Shown here: piece by piece, positions 35,068-45,574 of the stretch | Numbering within the stretch: the first letter of the stretch is position 1 | Layout: every line of letters starts with the position of its first letter | Assembly (NCBI RefSeq): GCF_038502225.1 | Contig: NC_091374.1 | Coordinates: 3,894,214-3,958,213, forward strand | Direction: 5' to 3' | Source: Cherax quadricarinatus | Taxonomy: Eukaryota; Arthropoda; Malacostraca; Decapoda; Parastacidae | DNA length: 64,000 bases | Translations under genes and position numbers: made by a program | Notes under the pieces: model-generated | Told to the model about the DNA's origin: nothing | Databases searched by the model: none | What the model saw: only the letters and a program-made list of their open reading frames with translations

Positions 35068-35170
35068 CCTAACCTAAACCAAATTAACTTAGCTCAACCT
35101 AATTAAATATAGCCTAATCTAACCCAATTTAATCTGACCTATTCTAAACTACCTTAAACTAATCAAAGAC
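35068..35170. repeat. Degenerate CCTAA-like tract
   Basis: aacctaacctaaaccaaatt followed by imperfect ctaa/ttaa pentamer-like words. It resembles the arthropod telomere repeat CCTAA only loosely. Confidence 0.35.
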
Positions 35171-35254
35171 GTTCTGTGACTATTGCCTGTCACCTGGGCG
35201 AGTAGGCCTACTGCCCTATGTCAAATACAGCTACATGCTTAGAGGAAGCTTGCT

Positions 35255-35305
35255 GTATAGCCCTTGTGGCTTAGCGCTTCTTTTTGATTATAATAATAAT
35301 TAGAG
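35255..35305 (+). mobile_element. SINE-3 3' tail
   Basis: cccttgtggcttagcgcttc then tttttgattataataataat is the SINE-3 terminus. Confidence 0.65.
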
Positions 35306-36529
35306 GAAGCTTATTAAATTAAAAAAAAATAAAGGAGACACTTTAAAACAGCATGGAAACTACTTCTCAAAGTCTAGCTTGATATACAAGTTGTTCAAGT
35401 CAGTAAACAATGCCAGGTTACAGAACTTACATAGTGGATGTGCGAGGTGAAATAGCAGGTGACCCAACAGGTCACAGCATGGGTCAGGTTAACCCAACAG
35501 GTCACAGTAGAAGACCCTGCCTGACATGATCCAACATGAGGAAGCGCTAAACTCACAAGGGGAGTTATAAGAGTCTAGGAAATATGAAATTATTAAATTT
35601 CAAGCAAAAAAAGGGGGTGGGGGGTAGTTGCAAATCCTGGGATCCAGGCTCCCTAAATAGCATCGAATCATTCCTCCTTAAAGATGTTATATGTTTAATG
35701 AACGTAATGGGTGGCAACTGGATAAACCCAAGAATCTTTCATCTCTCTATTCGACAGATGTAAATAGCAAAAAGGCACAAAACCGTGACGAATTTGTGTA
35801 ATCGACAGATGTTGCCCGCAGCGCAGGCGAATCGCTTAGTCAATAAAAATACCCAAAGTGGTGCCTCAGTCTAACTCATAAGCCCAAGGAAGGTAAGAGT
35901 AACCCCAATTCCTGGGAAGAAGAGCCTTCAGCAGCATGAAGGATGTGTGAGGTTGAAGAGGTGCGTCAAAGGTATAGTGAACATAATGGCAGGTATTCCC
36001 CACACTCCAGAGCCACCACTTGCCACATTCCTCAACACAGCTTTCATCGTAACCTCCATTTTCCATGTATACCTCTTGATATACATCTCGTGAGCTCTAT
36101 CAATGAACTACTTTAGGCATATCATGATTCTTATTCAAGAGGTTACGTTCAATAGCATACAGAAACTTGGAATATATATTAATACATGGCAAGAATGTAG
36201 GTTTTAATTTTGAGACGAGTTGCCAGATACGACCAAGAGACAATCTGATGAGGGATCAATGAGTTAGATTATTACCGGGTAAACTGTCACTTCGTAAGTC
36301 TTTAGTAAAACAGTGGCTTATTTCGAACATACTTTTAATAATATAGTATCACAACCAACATTATAGTGCTAATATAATAATGGTATATAATACCGACAAG
36401 TATATAAGACACATCAGCAACAGTTAGGTATTTTTAGTCCGAAACGAGAGCTGCCAAGTATTCTTATTGAAGCAAATTGGATGCTTTAAAAATAGGCTAG
36501 ACAAGTACATGAGTGAGGATATGTTGGAA
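35306..36529. other. Mostly unassigned DNA
   Basis: 35905-35945 (ccccaattcctgggaagaag, then agccttcagcagcatgaagg) is a probable SINE-3-associated relic. 36485-36515 contains aaaataggctagacaagtac, a short CR1-A-like scrap. No gene. Confidence 0.4.
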
Positions 36530-36885
36530 ATGGTATAAAATACCGACACAAGTCGATGATTAAAACATGTGCAACTGTTGGGTAGGTAGATAAGACACAG
36601 GCAACATTTAGGCAACTTTATTCCGAAACGTTTCGCCTACACTATCTGAAGATAGTTCCTGACTATGGAACTGAACTTCTCCAGGCTGAGGGACTGACAA
36701 CCTCAAATTCTACGACTTCATGGGTGATGGACTGATTACATCGTCTTCACATCTCCACTGCTCCCGCCTACTTTCTGTACTCGACTGAAGAAGCCTACTG
36801 TGTAGGCGAAACGTTTCGGAATAAAGTTGCCTAAATGTTGCCTATGTGTCTTATCTACCAACCTGTCGGTATTGTATACCATTTG
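36530..36885. mobile_element. V-family copy with inverted 5' end
   Basis: Left arm about 36579-36641 and right arm about 36800-36862 are inverted copies (ggcaactttattccgaaacg, tttcgcctacac). The right side continues into tactcgactgaagaagccta, and the ends carry gtataaaataccgac (left) and gtcggtattgtatacc (right). The unpaired centre has gactatggaactgaacttct and caaattctacgacttcatgg, seen again at 45850-45925. Confidence 0.8.
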
Positions 36886-36997
36886 ATAATAACTGTTGGG
36901 TATCTTTATTGTTGATACGTTTCACCTATGCGGTAGGCTGAGTGGGTCTAATACTTGTCTATTATGGAGTAGGTCTACTACAGTGTACATGGGCTTT
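36886..36997. mobile_element. V-family scrap and CR1-like tail word
   Basis: actgttgggtatctttattg then gatacgtttcacctatgcgg is V-like. gtaggtctactacagtgtac recalls a decayed CR1 3' UTR. Confidence 0.4.
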
Positions 36998-37306
36998 TAT
37001 GTTCTTATTAACTCACGAAATCGTAATGACACGATTGCAAACAAACCATACCACGGGCGGGATTTGAACCCGCGGTCAGAGAGTCTCAAAACTCCAGACC
37101 GTCGCGTTAGCCACTGGACCAGCTAGCCACAATAAGATTCGTCCAACTAGGTATATTTCTACACCATAGGAAGGTTAACATAGGCACCGATGTGACCACA
37201 AATGCAAGTTTTCAGCTGGTCCAGTGGCTAACGCGACGGTCTGAAGTTCTGAGACTCTCTGACCGCGGGTTCAAATCCCGCCCGTGGTATGGTATGTTCT
37301 TATTAA
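36998..37306 (-). mobile_element. SINE-2 with inverted duplicate, 14-bp TSD
   Basis: TSD tatgttcttattaa at 36998-37011 and 37293-37306. The 281-bp insert holds a full minus-strand SINE-2 (tail ctcacgaaatcgtaatgaca at the left, reversed B box ggatttgaaccc near 37058) and, at its right, a plus-strand copy of the tRNA-like head (gctggtccagtggctaacgc, B box gggttcaaatccc near 37267, ending at gtggtatgg). About 90 bp of single-copy SINE 5' sequence separates them. Confidence 0.9.
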
Positions 37307-37334
37307 AAGTGTATCGAAGTATCTATGTTAAAAG

Positions 37335-37370
<36 letters not shown>

Positions 37371-37371
37371 T
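37335..37371. repeat. (TTA)n microsatellite
   Basis: Twelve TTA units. Confidence 0.97.
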
Positions 37372-37375
37372 GTGT

Positions 37376-37560
37376 AATTATATTCACAACGAAGCGTCGA
37401 ACCCTCACGGGTCTTACAGAGCCTCGGGAAAAGGGAAGTAATCAGGTTCGATCAGAGGAAGAGGATCAAGATCTCTTCACTGAGATCAATGAAAAAAACC
37501 CTTCCCTGCCCATCCTGAAGGGTGTTAAAACCTAACAACAAAGATCAAAGTGTGGTTCAG
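37376..37560. mobile_element. SINE-3-like relic
   Basis: gaagcgtcgaaccctcacgg then gtcttacagagcctcggg mirrors the reversed SINE-3 order at 60865-60900 (agcgctaaaccgacaagggt, catacagcgctgcgg). atcaggttcgatcagaggaa follows. Confidence 0.45.
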
Positions 37561-38744
37561 TCTCCGCCATTCTTAGCCGTCGTCTTCCCACTACGATCTT
37601 CAAGTCACTGCTCTTACCACATCCTGCATGACAACTCTTAAAAATAAAAAAATAACAACAAACTATTATAGTAGGTAACATCGAAGTGACCTTGTGAATG
37701 ACAATACGCTACCTAATTTTAGTGCATTCATTATAAAGTTGTGCAGTTACCTTGAACTTTGACATGACGGCTAGTTATTAACGATAAAGCCGCTAAGTCT
37801 AGCGGGCATAACGTTGCCTAATATGTCTCATTAGCGTAACTATCATTGATATTAGCCGATATTTCTGTTTACACAAGGTTCGTAGCGTTGCATGTGTATT
37901 ATTTACACACTTCTCTGTGCAATATACCTTTACTGAAGTGACGGGTAATGTTGCTAGTAAGAAATCAAGCTTACAAATCAAGTAATCACTGATTAACTAA
38001 TGTTTTACAAATAACCCACGCATGAAAAACAAAAACTTCAGAAGATGATTCGGTCCGTCTTGAGGATAATGCAAGGTAATAAAATCTGTCAAGCCAGTTG
38101 TGAAACTTCAGTAGGGCAATGATACTGTCATGTATTCCAGCAAGGGTTTATCAATTACGGAAGCTTCAAAGGTTTCGTTCCAGCACATCTGGAATTTGTA
38201 TCACTTGGGAATTGCCATCTCGATTGACAGCCTATCCCACGCACAGAACCGGAATACTGATGGCGATGACTCCGTCATCAAATGACTGCCGACAACTTGA
38301 GGGAAATGGTAAGGAATGCATTCACGTTGGGCCCATATTTTGTGATAACATCCAACGACTGAAACGTTTTTAATAAAGATGTCCTAAGCGAATGCATTCG
38401 TTTCCATTCCCTCAGAACTGATCAAGCGTTACCGCTTCGCCTCGAGCAACTTCGGTAACCATCTCAACCTCTTAACAAAGGTAGATCATGTGTGTGTATG
38501 AGGTGTCTCGGCTATTCGTCTCACTCTTCAAGGAACGTCACGGGAGAGACTAAATTACATACAATAGGCAAAATAATAACAATAATTATGCTACGTCGGG
38601 CATGCCCGTAAGTTGTTCAGAGATCTATTTCATTTACATTAACAAATATTGAGTTTATACGGGGGCGGGATGTATAGTGTGGATACGTACCTATTATAAT
38701 GCTGGGGGAAGTACTTAACACGTAAACTTCAATCCAAGGGAAGG
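37561..38744. other. Mostly unassigned DNA
   Basis: 38010-38065 holds a diverged D-family arm (caaataacccacgcatgaaa, gattcggtccgtcttgagg). 38358-38385 (gactgaaacgtttttaataa) is V-like. No gene recognised. Confidence 0.4.
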
Positions 38745-39015
38745 ATACCTGGAGGTTGTTAGGTAAGACACACATGCAACAGTTAGGTATCTTTATTTCG
38801 AAACGTTTCGCCTACACAGTAGGCTTCTTCAGTCGAGTACAGAAAAGTTGATAGAAGCAGTATCTTCTGCTTCTATCAACTTTTCTGTACTCGACTGAAG
38901 AAGCCTACTGTGTAGGCGAAACGTTTCGAAATAAAGATACCTAACTGTTGCATATGTGTCTTACCTAACAATCTGTCGGTATTTTATACCATTTTAATGT
39001 TCATACCTGGAGGTT
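38745..39015 (+). mobile_element. V-family palindromic insertion, 13-bp TSD
   Basis: TSD atacctggaggtt at 38745-38757 and 39003-39015. Inside lies a 216-bp palindrome: arm 38756-38860, 6-nt loop 38861-38866, arm 38867-38971. One mismatch was seen across the 105-bp arms. Arms carry aacagttaggtatctttatt, cgaaacgtttcgcctacaca and gaagaagcctactg. The right side ends in the family tail gtcggtattttataccattt. The insertion sits at the 3' tip of a minus-strand element B. Confidence 0.93.
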
Positions 39016-39372
39016 ATTCCGGGGATCAACGCCCCCGCGGCCCGGTCCATGACCAGGCCTCCCGATGGATCAGGGCCTGATCAACTAGGCTGTTACTGCT
39101 AGCCGCACGCAGTCCAACGTACGAGCCACAGCCCGGCTGATCCGGCACTGACTTTAGGTATCTGTCCAGCTCTCTCTTGAAGGCAGCCAGGGGTTTATTG
39201 GCAATTCCCCTAATGCTTGATGGGAGGCTGTTGAACAGTCTTGGGCCCCGGACACTTATGGTGTTTTCCCTTAGTGTAGTAATGGCGCCCCTACTTTTAA
39301 TTGGGGGCATTTTGCATCGCCTGCCCAGTCTTTTACTTTAGTAGGGAGTGATTTCTGAGTGCAGATTTGGGA
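39003..39372 (-). mobile_element. Element B, 3' coding end
   Basis: Minus-strand frame 39026-39310 encodes SVRGPRLFNSLPSSIRGI, AAFKRELDRYLKSVPDQPG and a C-terminus ending WTGPRGR, nearly identical to the copy at 18742. Its 5' end fades at about 39370 (cagatttgggat). Truncated, non-autonomous. Confidence 0.9.
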
Positions 39373-39432
39373 TAGGTCCAATTCCTTGAATCAAGAGCCT
39401 TTACCGGCATCAAGGACCTTCCTGAGGGATAC
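39373..39432. mobile_element. SINE-3-associated fragment
   Basis: gtccaattccttgaatcaag then agcctttaccggcatcaagg and ccttcctgagggat. It begins where element B stops. Confidence 0.55.
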
Positions 39433-39494
39433 GTACATAATGCTGGACATAAAACATATGGAGATTCGCACAAGGTGTCCTCCTTTCAAGGGGA

Positions 39495-39561
39495 AACCTT
39501 AATGACTCACGAAATCGTAATGACACGATTGCAAACAAACCATGATTTGGGAACCTTAATG
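39495..39561 (-). mobile_element. Truncated SINE-2 with 10-bp TSD
   Basis: TSD aaccttaatg at 39495-39504 and 39552-39561. The 47-bp insert is the antisense SINE-2 tail (actcacgaaatcgtaatgac, acgattgcaaacaaacca). The tRNA head is missing. 39562-39883 holds nothing recognised. Confidence 0.85.
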
Positions 39562-39883
39562 CTGGTGCAAGGCTCTTCATTCAAGGAACTGGAGTTATAC
39601 CACTCTTCCTTGGATCAAACTATTACCTCTCATTACCCTGGAGTTGTACGACCCTTACAATTTAGTGTTTTCTCATAAATATAATAATACGAGGCTAGTT
39701 TCTTTAAAGCCTCCTATAAACTTGCATTATTTTAAGTACGTTAGGCTGGAGTTATTTCAACTTCTACAAACGTATATTTAATCACAAATGCGGAAATAAT
39801 TAAAATAGGTCAGCTTTACATCTGGTAGGGTAAATTTATACAAAACATTCAAATGTACGCTAGTGTATACCACTGGTGGCGGG

Positions 39884-40020
39884 AGACTGTATTGGAGAAG
39901 GCAGCCACAGCATGTGTAGCATGTGTTGGAGAAGGTAGCGACAGCAAGTGTAGCATGTGTTGGAGAAGGTAGCGACAGCAAGTGTAGCATGTGTTGAAGA
40001 AGGTAGTCACAGCAAGAGTG
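39884..40020. repeat. 34-bp minisatellite, about four copies
   Basis: agcatgtgttggagaaggta units start at 39918, 39952 and 39986, with a partial copy on the left. Confidence 0.93.
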
Positions 40021-40374
40021 TAGCTGCAGCTGCTGACACCATTGAGAGTCACTACACACTCACCCACCGCATTATGCTCATCTTCATCTGGTAATTGATA
40101 AACTCATTCTGGGCACGACGGACCAGTGAAGATTATCTGGACACCTCGTTAACGTGATGCTGCTTCTGTTTACGCCATACCTAGCAACACCATGACACAC
40201 ACACAAGAGGGGCCAGCAGCTGAGACTCGACCTCTGAAACCACATATGAGTAGACAAAACAGGTCAAGTGTGTATCGGCAGGTGCCTCTAGCACCCGGTA
40301 ACTTAAAGTGCCTAGCTACGTACATATAAAGTGGAGGCTCGCATGAGATGAATAACCTGTGTAGTCACTGCTCG

Positions 40375-40915
40375 CCTGGCAAATGTAAGAGTGGTCTTCA
40401 GGGCTCTCACAAAGAGTCATTCCAGACCATTCATACAAAATATGTCAGGCCCAACTTGGAGTATACTGCACCAGTATGAAATCCACGTCTGAGAAAACAT
40501 GAACAAGCAGCAGAAAGCGCAGAAGTATGAAACGAGACTAGTTCCAGAACTAAGGCGTTATGAACTACGAGAAGAGGCTAACCGGGTTGAAGAAGAAACA
40601 GATAACACATGGCAGAATAAAAAAAAATACTGTAGAACTGATAGGGTAGACAAAGAAGGGGGGGGGACAAGTGGATGTTAAAAAACAGATGAGCCAGAGA
40701 GATGTCAAGAAGAATTTCTTCAGTCTCAGGCTAGTCAGGAAGTGAAATAATCTCGACGAAGCGGTGGCGGCAGACTATACATAGTTTGAAGAATAAGTAC
40801 GATAGGGCCCACGAGGCTAGAAGGGAATAATTCTGGCAAAACGATAAGTTGAGAGACAGGGCCAGAAGCTAAGACTCGGCCCATGCAGCCATCTATAGGT
40901 AAATACATACAGGCG
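40375..40915 (+). mobile_element. Decayed non-LTR reverse-transcriptase C-terminus
   Basis: Translation with stops shows a VRPNLEYT-like segment (gtcaggcccaacttggagta, 40444), then an ETRLVPELRRYELREEANR-like segment, then a region like element C: gatgtcaagaagaatttctt near 40703 and tttgaagaataagtacgata near 40788. The order matches the last part of a CR1/L2-like ORF2. Multiple stops and indels. 40021-40374 holds nothing recognised. Confidence 0.65.
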
Positions 40916-41184
40916 GGTGTGCGCACATACACACGTGAGAGATGCCTTGTAACTAAGTACACTTAATGAAAATGATAAATTTACACACAAAAGTAAGCAT
41001 TATCAAGCGTTGAGGTATGAAAGATTAATGTTGAGAGTACATAGTGGTATACAACGCTGAGATTTATGAATGAGTGAAGTGTGTGAGATTACCTATTTAT
41101 AGTTACACCAGCGGAGCTGCCATCCTAGTGCCGCGTCATCAAGATTGAATGTAATCAAATATGTCAGCAAATACCCACAAGTAG

Positions 41185-41400
41185 GAAACATTTCCCTCAC
41201 TAGGAGTAATGTGTTTCACTGAATTGACAAGCTCCCAATGTGCGAAACGTTTCATTAGAACATGGCCTAATGCTGAAGTGCTGGTTGAATCTTTTTGTGC
41301 CGTACTCGCACAGAACTTTAATGCAGTATAGAATCTTTATATATTACTACGTTTCGCCCATGCAGGAGCATTTTCAAGTCATATAAACAAGAAGCCAACC
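41185..41400. mobile_element. V-like fragments
   Basis: agctcccaatgtgcgaaacg (41231) and tttatatattactacgtttc followed by gcccatgcaggagcattttc are V-style words in two pieces. 40916-41184 holds nothing recognised. Confidence 0.4.
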
Positions 41401-41500
41401 AGACCCAGCAGTCGTTAAACTATAGGTGTCAGTGGTCAGTCGTCACGTGAGGTCACAGACCCTGAGCTGCTTTGGGGATTAGCGTGGACGGTTACAAAGC

Positions 41501-42421
41501 ATGGCTTGCTTCTGCAGTGTTTTAAAAATTGAGGTTGGAGAGTTGAAGGAGGAGGTCTTGCTTCTCCAGGAGGAGATTAGGAGGCTGAAGGTCCACCTCA
41601 ATGGGTCTGGGAGAGTGTGAGGTGGCTGGAGTTGTGGGAAATGAGGCTTCTAGCAGTGAGGTGCAGTCTGTCTCTCGCTGTGAGGAGGCTGTAGTTGGGG
41701 AGGTAGCAACGGCTACCAGCAGTGAGGTGCAGCCCAGCACCTGCTACAAGTGGCGAGTGGTTCACAGTAATGGGAGGCACATCAGAGTAAGGAAAGTTAA
41801 GAGTGAAGATCTGAAGGTAGGAAATCGCTTCTCTGTTCTTCAGGATGAATGTACTTCAGTGGCCAGTGAAGGTAAGGGTACTACTGCCCCTGCTAATGGA
41901 GGTAAGCGCATTCTTGTGGTCGGTGACTCTCAGGTAAGATATATTGACCGTGCTTTTTGTAATAGGAATAAGAAGATGAGAGATAGAGTGTGCTTCCCTG
42001 GAGCTGGTGTTGGGGACATTGTCAACAGGCTGGATAATATCATGTCAGGTAATGGGAACAAGCCATTATCTGTCTCAGTGCTGGTGGAAATGATATTGGG
42101 AAGGGTAGGAGAGAAGAGCTGCTAGATAAGTACAGGTCAGCTATAGATTTCATTAAGTCTAAGGGAGGGATCCCAATCATATGTAGCATCTTGCCTAGAA
42201 GGGGAGTAGGAAATGAATGGTTGTCTAGGGCAATTGGTGTAAATTGCTGGCTAGACAGATACTGCAAGGAACTTGCAATCCCATTCATTGACAACTGAAA
42301 CAACTTTTATGGCAAACATGATATGTATGCAAGGGATGGGGTACATCTCTCTGGGGCAGGGGTGGTAGCACTTGCAGACTCGATTGAGGTCATTGGTGAA
42401 ATGCCTATGATTTTAAACTGA
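41501..42421 (+). pseudogene. CR1-A ORF1: coiled-coil plus SGNH esterase, disrupted
   Basis: The first ATG (41501) opens MACFCSVLKIEVGELKEEV followed by LLLQEEIRRLK, a Leu/Glu-rich heptad-like stretch expected to oligomerise. A frameshift near 41,585-41,617 moves the frame to one open from 41601 to 42125. That frame carries esterase block I, ILVVGDSQVRYID (GDS at 41922). A second frameshift near 42,065-42,083 follows; block III GGNDIG (42083-42100) and block V DGVHLSGAG (Asp 42335, His 42344) are in the third frame. A TGA at 42296 interrupts DN*NNFYG, where Trp is likely ancestral. Ser, Asn, Asp and His of the SGNH catalytic set are all still visible. Role inferred from CR1 ORF1 proteins: nucleic-acid or membrane-associated helper of retrotransposition; the esterase's substrate is unknown. 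Confidence 0.85.
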
Positions 42422-42423
42422 TG
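42419..42423 (+). promoter_or_regulatory. ORF1 stop / ORF2 start overlap (TGATG)
   Basis: The ORF1 stop TGA (42419-42421) shares its A with the ORF2 start ATG (42421-42423). Such overlaps support coupled termination-reinitiation in some non-LTR elements. No other ORF2 ATG lies upstream in frame without crossing the ORF1 stop. Confidence 0.6.
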
Positions 42424-45365
42424 GAAGATAGAGGTATGGGTGTGTGTGGGAAACAAGCAGGTTGCAACACTAGGGTTGGAAACAGTAAATGTATAAAAGG
42501 CATTCAGCATGAAGTTATAAATAAAGACAATAGATCAGGTCAGCAAACAAAGGGGGACAGCAGAGGGCAGCAAGGGACTAGCTCCCTTAAGGTTTACTAT
42601 ACTAATAGCAGGAGTGTAAGAAATAAGATAGATGAGCTAAGATTAATTGCAAGTGCAGGAAACATAGATATTATTGCTATAACAGAGACCTGGCTCAATC
42701 TGAAAGATAGAGAGATGCCCTCTGAATGTCACATACAAGGCTATAAATTATTCCACACTGACAGGGTCAACAGGAAAGGTGGTGGAGTAGCGATGTATGT
42801 CAGAGACAATTTAAATTGTTGTGTTAGACAAGATATTAAATTAGAAGCGTCAGCCACTGAATCTGTTTGGTTACAGCTTCTCGAGGGCCGAGAAAAACTA
42901 ATTTTGGGTGTGATTTACAGGGCCCCAAATCTTGATAGGGAGTGCAGTAAACTTCTATGGGACGAAATTCGTAAGGCATCTACATACGAAAATGTTGTGC
43001 TAATGGGAGATTTCAACTATAGACAGATTGACTGGAACAATTTGACAGGAAATTTAGAGTCAGGTGACTTTCTTGATACGATCCAGGATTGTTTTTTAAA
43101 ACAGTTTGTGACAGAGCCAACTAGGAGAAATAACCTCCTTGACTTGGTTCTTGCCAGTAGGGAAACACTAATTAATAATCTTGAGGTTAATGATGAGCTT
43201 GGGGAAAGTGATCACAAATCACTCAGTTTTAATATATCATGGAATTCCCCTAATAATGGCAATCAAGTCTCCGTCCCTGACTTTCGCTTGGCTGATTTCA
43301 TAGGACTGAAAAATTACTTAGGTGGGCTGAACTGGAATGACCTGACTAAGGGTCAGGTAGGTGGTGATGGTTGCCGATATGATGCTTTCCAGGGCATAGT
43401 TCTAGCTGCTCAGTCAAATTATGTTCCAAATAGGGAAATCAGATCAAACAAAAATGATCCTAAATGGATGAACAATAGATTAAAATATCTGATTGGTCAA
43501 AAGAGAGGCATATATAGGCAAATCAAAAGAGGAGAGGGGCAATTAAGAAATCGATATATTCAGTTAAAGAGAGAAATAAAAAAGGGAATTAGAAAAGCAA
43601 AAAGAGATTATGAGGTTAAAGTTGCAAGAGAATCGAAGACTAACCCAAAAGGATTCTTTCAGGTATACAGAAGTAAGATCAGGGACAAGATAGGCCCACT
43701 CAAAAGTTCCTCGGGTCAGCTCACTGACAGTGATAAGGAAATGTGTAGAATTTTTAACACATACTTCCTCTCAGTTTTTACACAGGAGGATACCAGCGAT
43801 ATTCCAGTAATGATAAATTATGTAGAACAGGACGATAATAAACTGTGCACGATTAGGGTCACAAGTGACATGGTCCTTAGGCAAATAGATAAATTAAAAC
43901 CTAACAAATCCCCAGACCCTGATGAACTGTATGCAAGGGTTCTAAAGGAATGTAAAGAGGAGCTTAGCACACCTTTGGCTAATCTTTTCAACATATCACT
44001 ACAAACTGGCATGGTGCCAGATAAGTGGAAAGTGGCAAATGTGATACCTATTTTCAAAACAGGTGACAGGTCCTTAGCTTCGAACTATAGACCAATAAGC
44101 CTAACCTCCATAGTGGGAAAATTTATGGAATCAATAATTGCCGAGGCAGTTCGTAGCCACCTTGAAAAGCATAAATTAATCAACGAATCTCAGCATGGTT
44201 TTACAAAGGGGCGTTCCTGCCTTACGAATTTATTAACTTTTTTCACTAAGGTATTTGAGGAGGTAGATCATGGTAATGAATATGATATTGTGTATATGGA
44301 CTTCAGTAAGGCTTTTGACAGGGTCCCACATCAGAGACTATTGAGGAAAATTAAAGCACATGGAATAGGAGGAGAAATTTTTTCCTGGATAGAGGCATGG
44401 TTGACAAATAGGCAGCAGAGAGTTTGCATAAATGGGGAGAAATCAGAGTGGGGAAGCGTCACGAGCGGTGTTCCACAGGGGTCAGTGTTGGGCCCCCTGC
44501 TGTTCACAATCTACATAAACGACATAGATGAGGGCATAAAGAGCGACATCGGCAAGTTTGCCGATGACACCAAAATAGGCCGTCGAATCCATTCTGACGA
44601 GGACATTCGAGCACTCCAGGAAGATTTGAATAGACTGATGCAGTGGTCGGAGAAGTGGCAGATGCAGTTTAATATAGACAAATGCAAAGTTCTAAATGTT
44701 GGACAGGACAATAACCATGCCACATATAAACTAAATAATGTAGATCTTAATATTACGGATTGCGAAAAAGATTTAGGAGTTCTGGTTAGCAGTAATCTGA
44801 AACCAAGACAACAGTGCATAAGTGTTCGCAATAAAGCTAATAGAATCCTTGGCTTCATATCAAGAAGCATAAATAATAGGAGTCCTCAGGTTGTTCTTCA
44901 ACTCTATACATCCTTGGTTAGGCCTCATTTAGATTATGCTGCACAGTTTTGGTCACCGTATTACAGAATGGATATAAATTCTCTGGAAAATGTACAAAGG
45001 AGGATGACAAAGTTGATCCATGTATCAGAAACCTTCCCTATGAGGATAGACTAAGGGCCCTGAATCTGCACTCTCTAGAAAGACGTAGAATTAGGGGGGA
45101 TATGATTGAGGTGTATAAATGGAAGACAGGAATAAATAAAGGGGATGTAAATAGTGTGCTGAAAATATCTAGCCTAGACAGGACTCGCAGCAATGGTTTT
45201 AAGTTGGAAAAATTCAGATTCAGGAAGGATATAGGAAAGTACTGGTTTGGTAATAGAGTTGTGGATGAGTGGAACAAACTCCCGAGTACAGTTATAGAGG
45301 CCAGAACGTTGTGTAGCTTTAAAAATAGGTTGGATAAATACATGAGTGGATGTGGGTGGGTGTGA
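42421..45365 (+). pseudogene. CR1-A ORF2: endonuclease-reverse transcriptase, one frameshift
   Basis: Open for 877 codons from 42421. Endonuclease: VYYTNSRSVRNKIDEL near residue 59, ITETWL, then MGDFN (195-199) and SDH (263-265), the metal-binding and catalytic set of AP-type endonucleases. Reverse transcriptase: KPNKSPDPDE, NYRPISL (from 555), D627 in DFSKAFD, GVPQGS (from 683) and FADD (713-716), the catalytic Asp pair. Then DLGVLVSSNLKP and LVRPHLDYAAQFWSP. A one-base deletion at about 45018 (gatcca where other copies have gatccca) shifts the frame; the true C-terminus, CIRNLPYEDRLRALNLHS to GCGWV, follows in the next frame to a stop at 45363. The repaired length would be about 981 codons, normal for CR1. 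KSPDPD differs from KSPGPD in the sister copy at 16736-18012. The start codon overlaps the ORF1 stop. Confidence 0.95.
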
Positions 45366-45574
45366 GTTGGACCTCATAGCTTGTGCTACCAGGTCGGTTG
45401 CCGTGTTCCTCCCTTAAGTCAATGTGACCTGACCTGACTAGGTTGGGTGCATTGGCTTAAGTCGGTAGGAGACTTGGACCTGCCTCGCATGGGCCAGTAG
45501 GCCTTCTGCAGTGTTCCTTCGTTCTTATGTTCTTATGTCTCATTCTTCGACTTGTCGATTTTCGAAACCATTTT

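Larger units (their letters stand above)
41480..45538 (+). mobile_element. CR1-A non-LTR retrotransposon, near-complete but defective
   Basis: About 4.06 kb with a two-ORF layout. ORF1 (41501-42421) has an N-terminal coiled-coil-like segment and an SGNH-esterase domain; ORF2 (42421-45365) has an AP endonuclease and reverse transcriptase. The 3' UTR (45366-45538) ends in ttcttatgttcttatgt, an octamer tail in the style of CR1 elements. CR1-clade elements with an ORF1 esterase are known from animals. The 5' boundary is not resolved (I see no TSD), so 41480 is approximate. Other copies lie at 16736-18012, 24633-26391, 33075-33302 and 56549-57090, all truncated. Point lesions mean this copy is inactive. 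Confidence 0.9.

Noticed and set aside
37012..37292. A tRNA gene
   Set aside because: A and B boxes are present but no cloverleaf closes properly, the sequence is in a TSD-bounded SINE and it recurs in several truncated forms.
43818..44057. Antisense frame inside CR1-A ORF2
   Set aside because: Shadow of the sense coding region; the same shadow appears in the sister copies.
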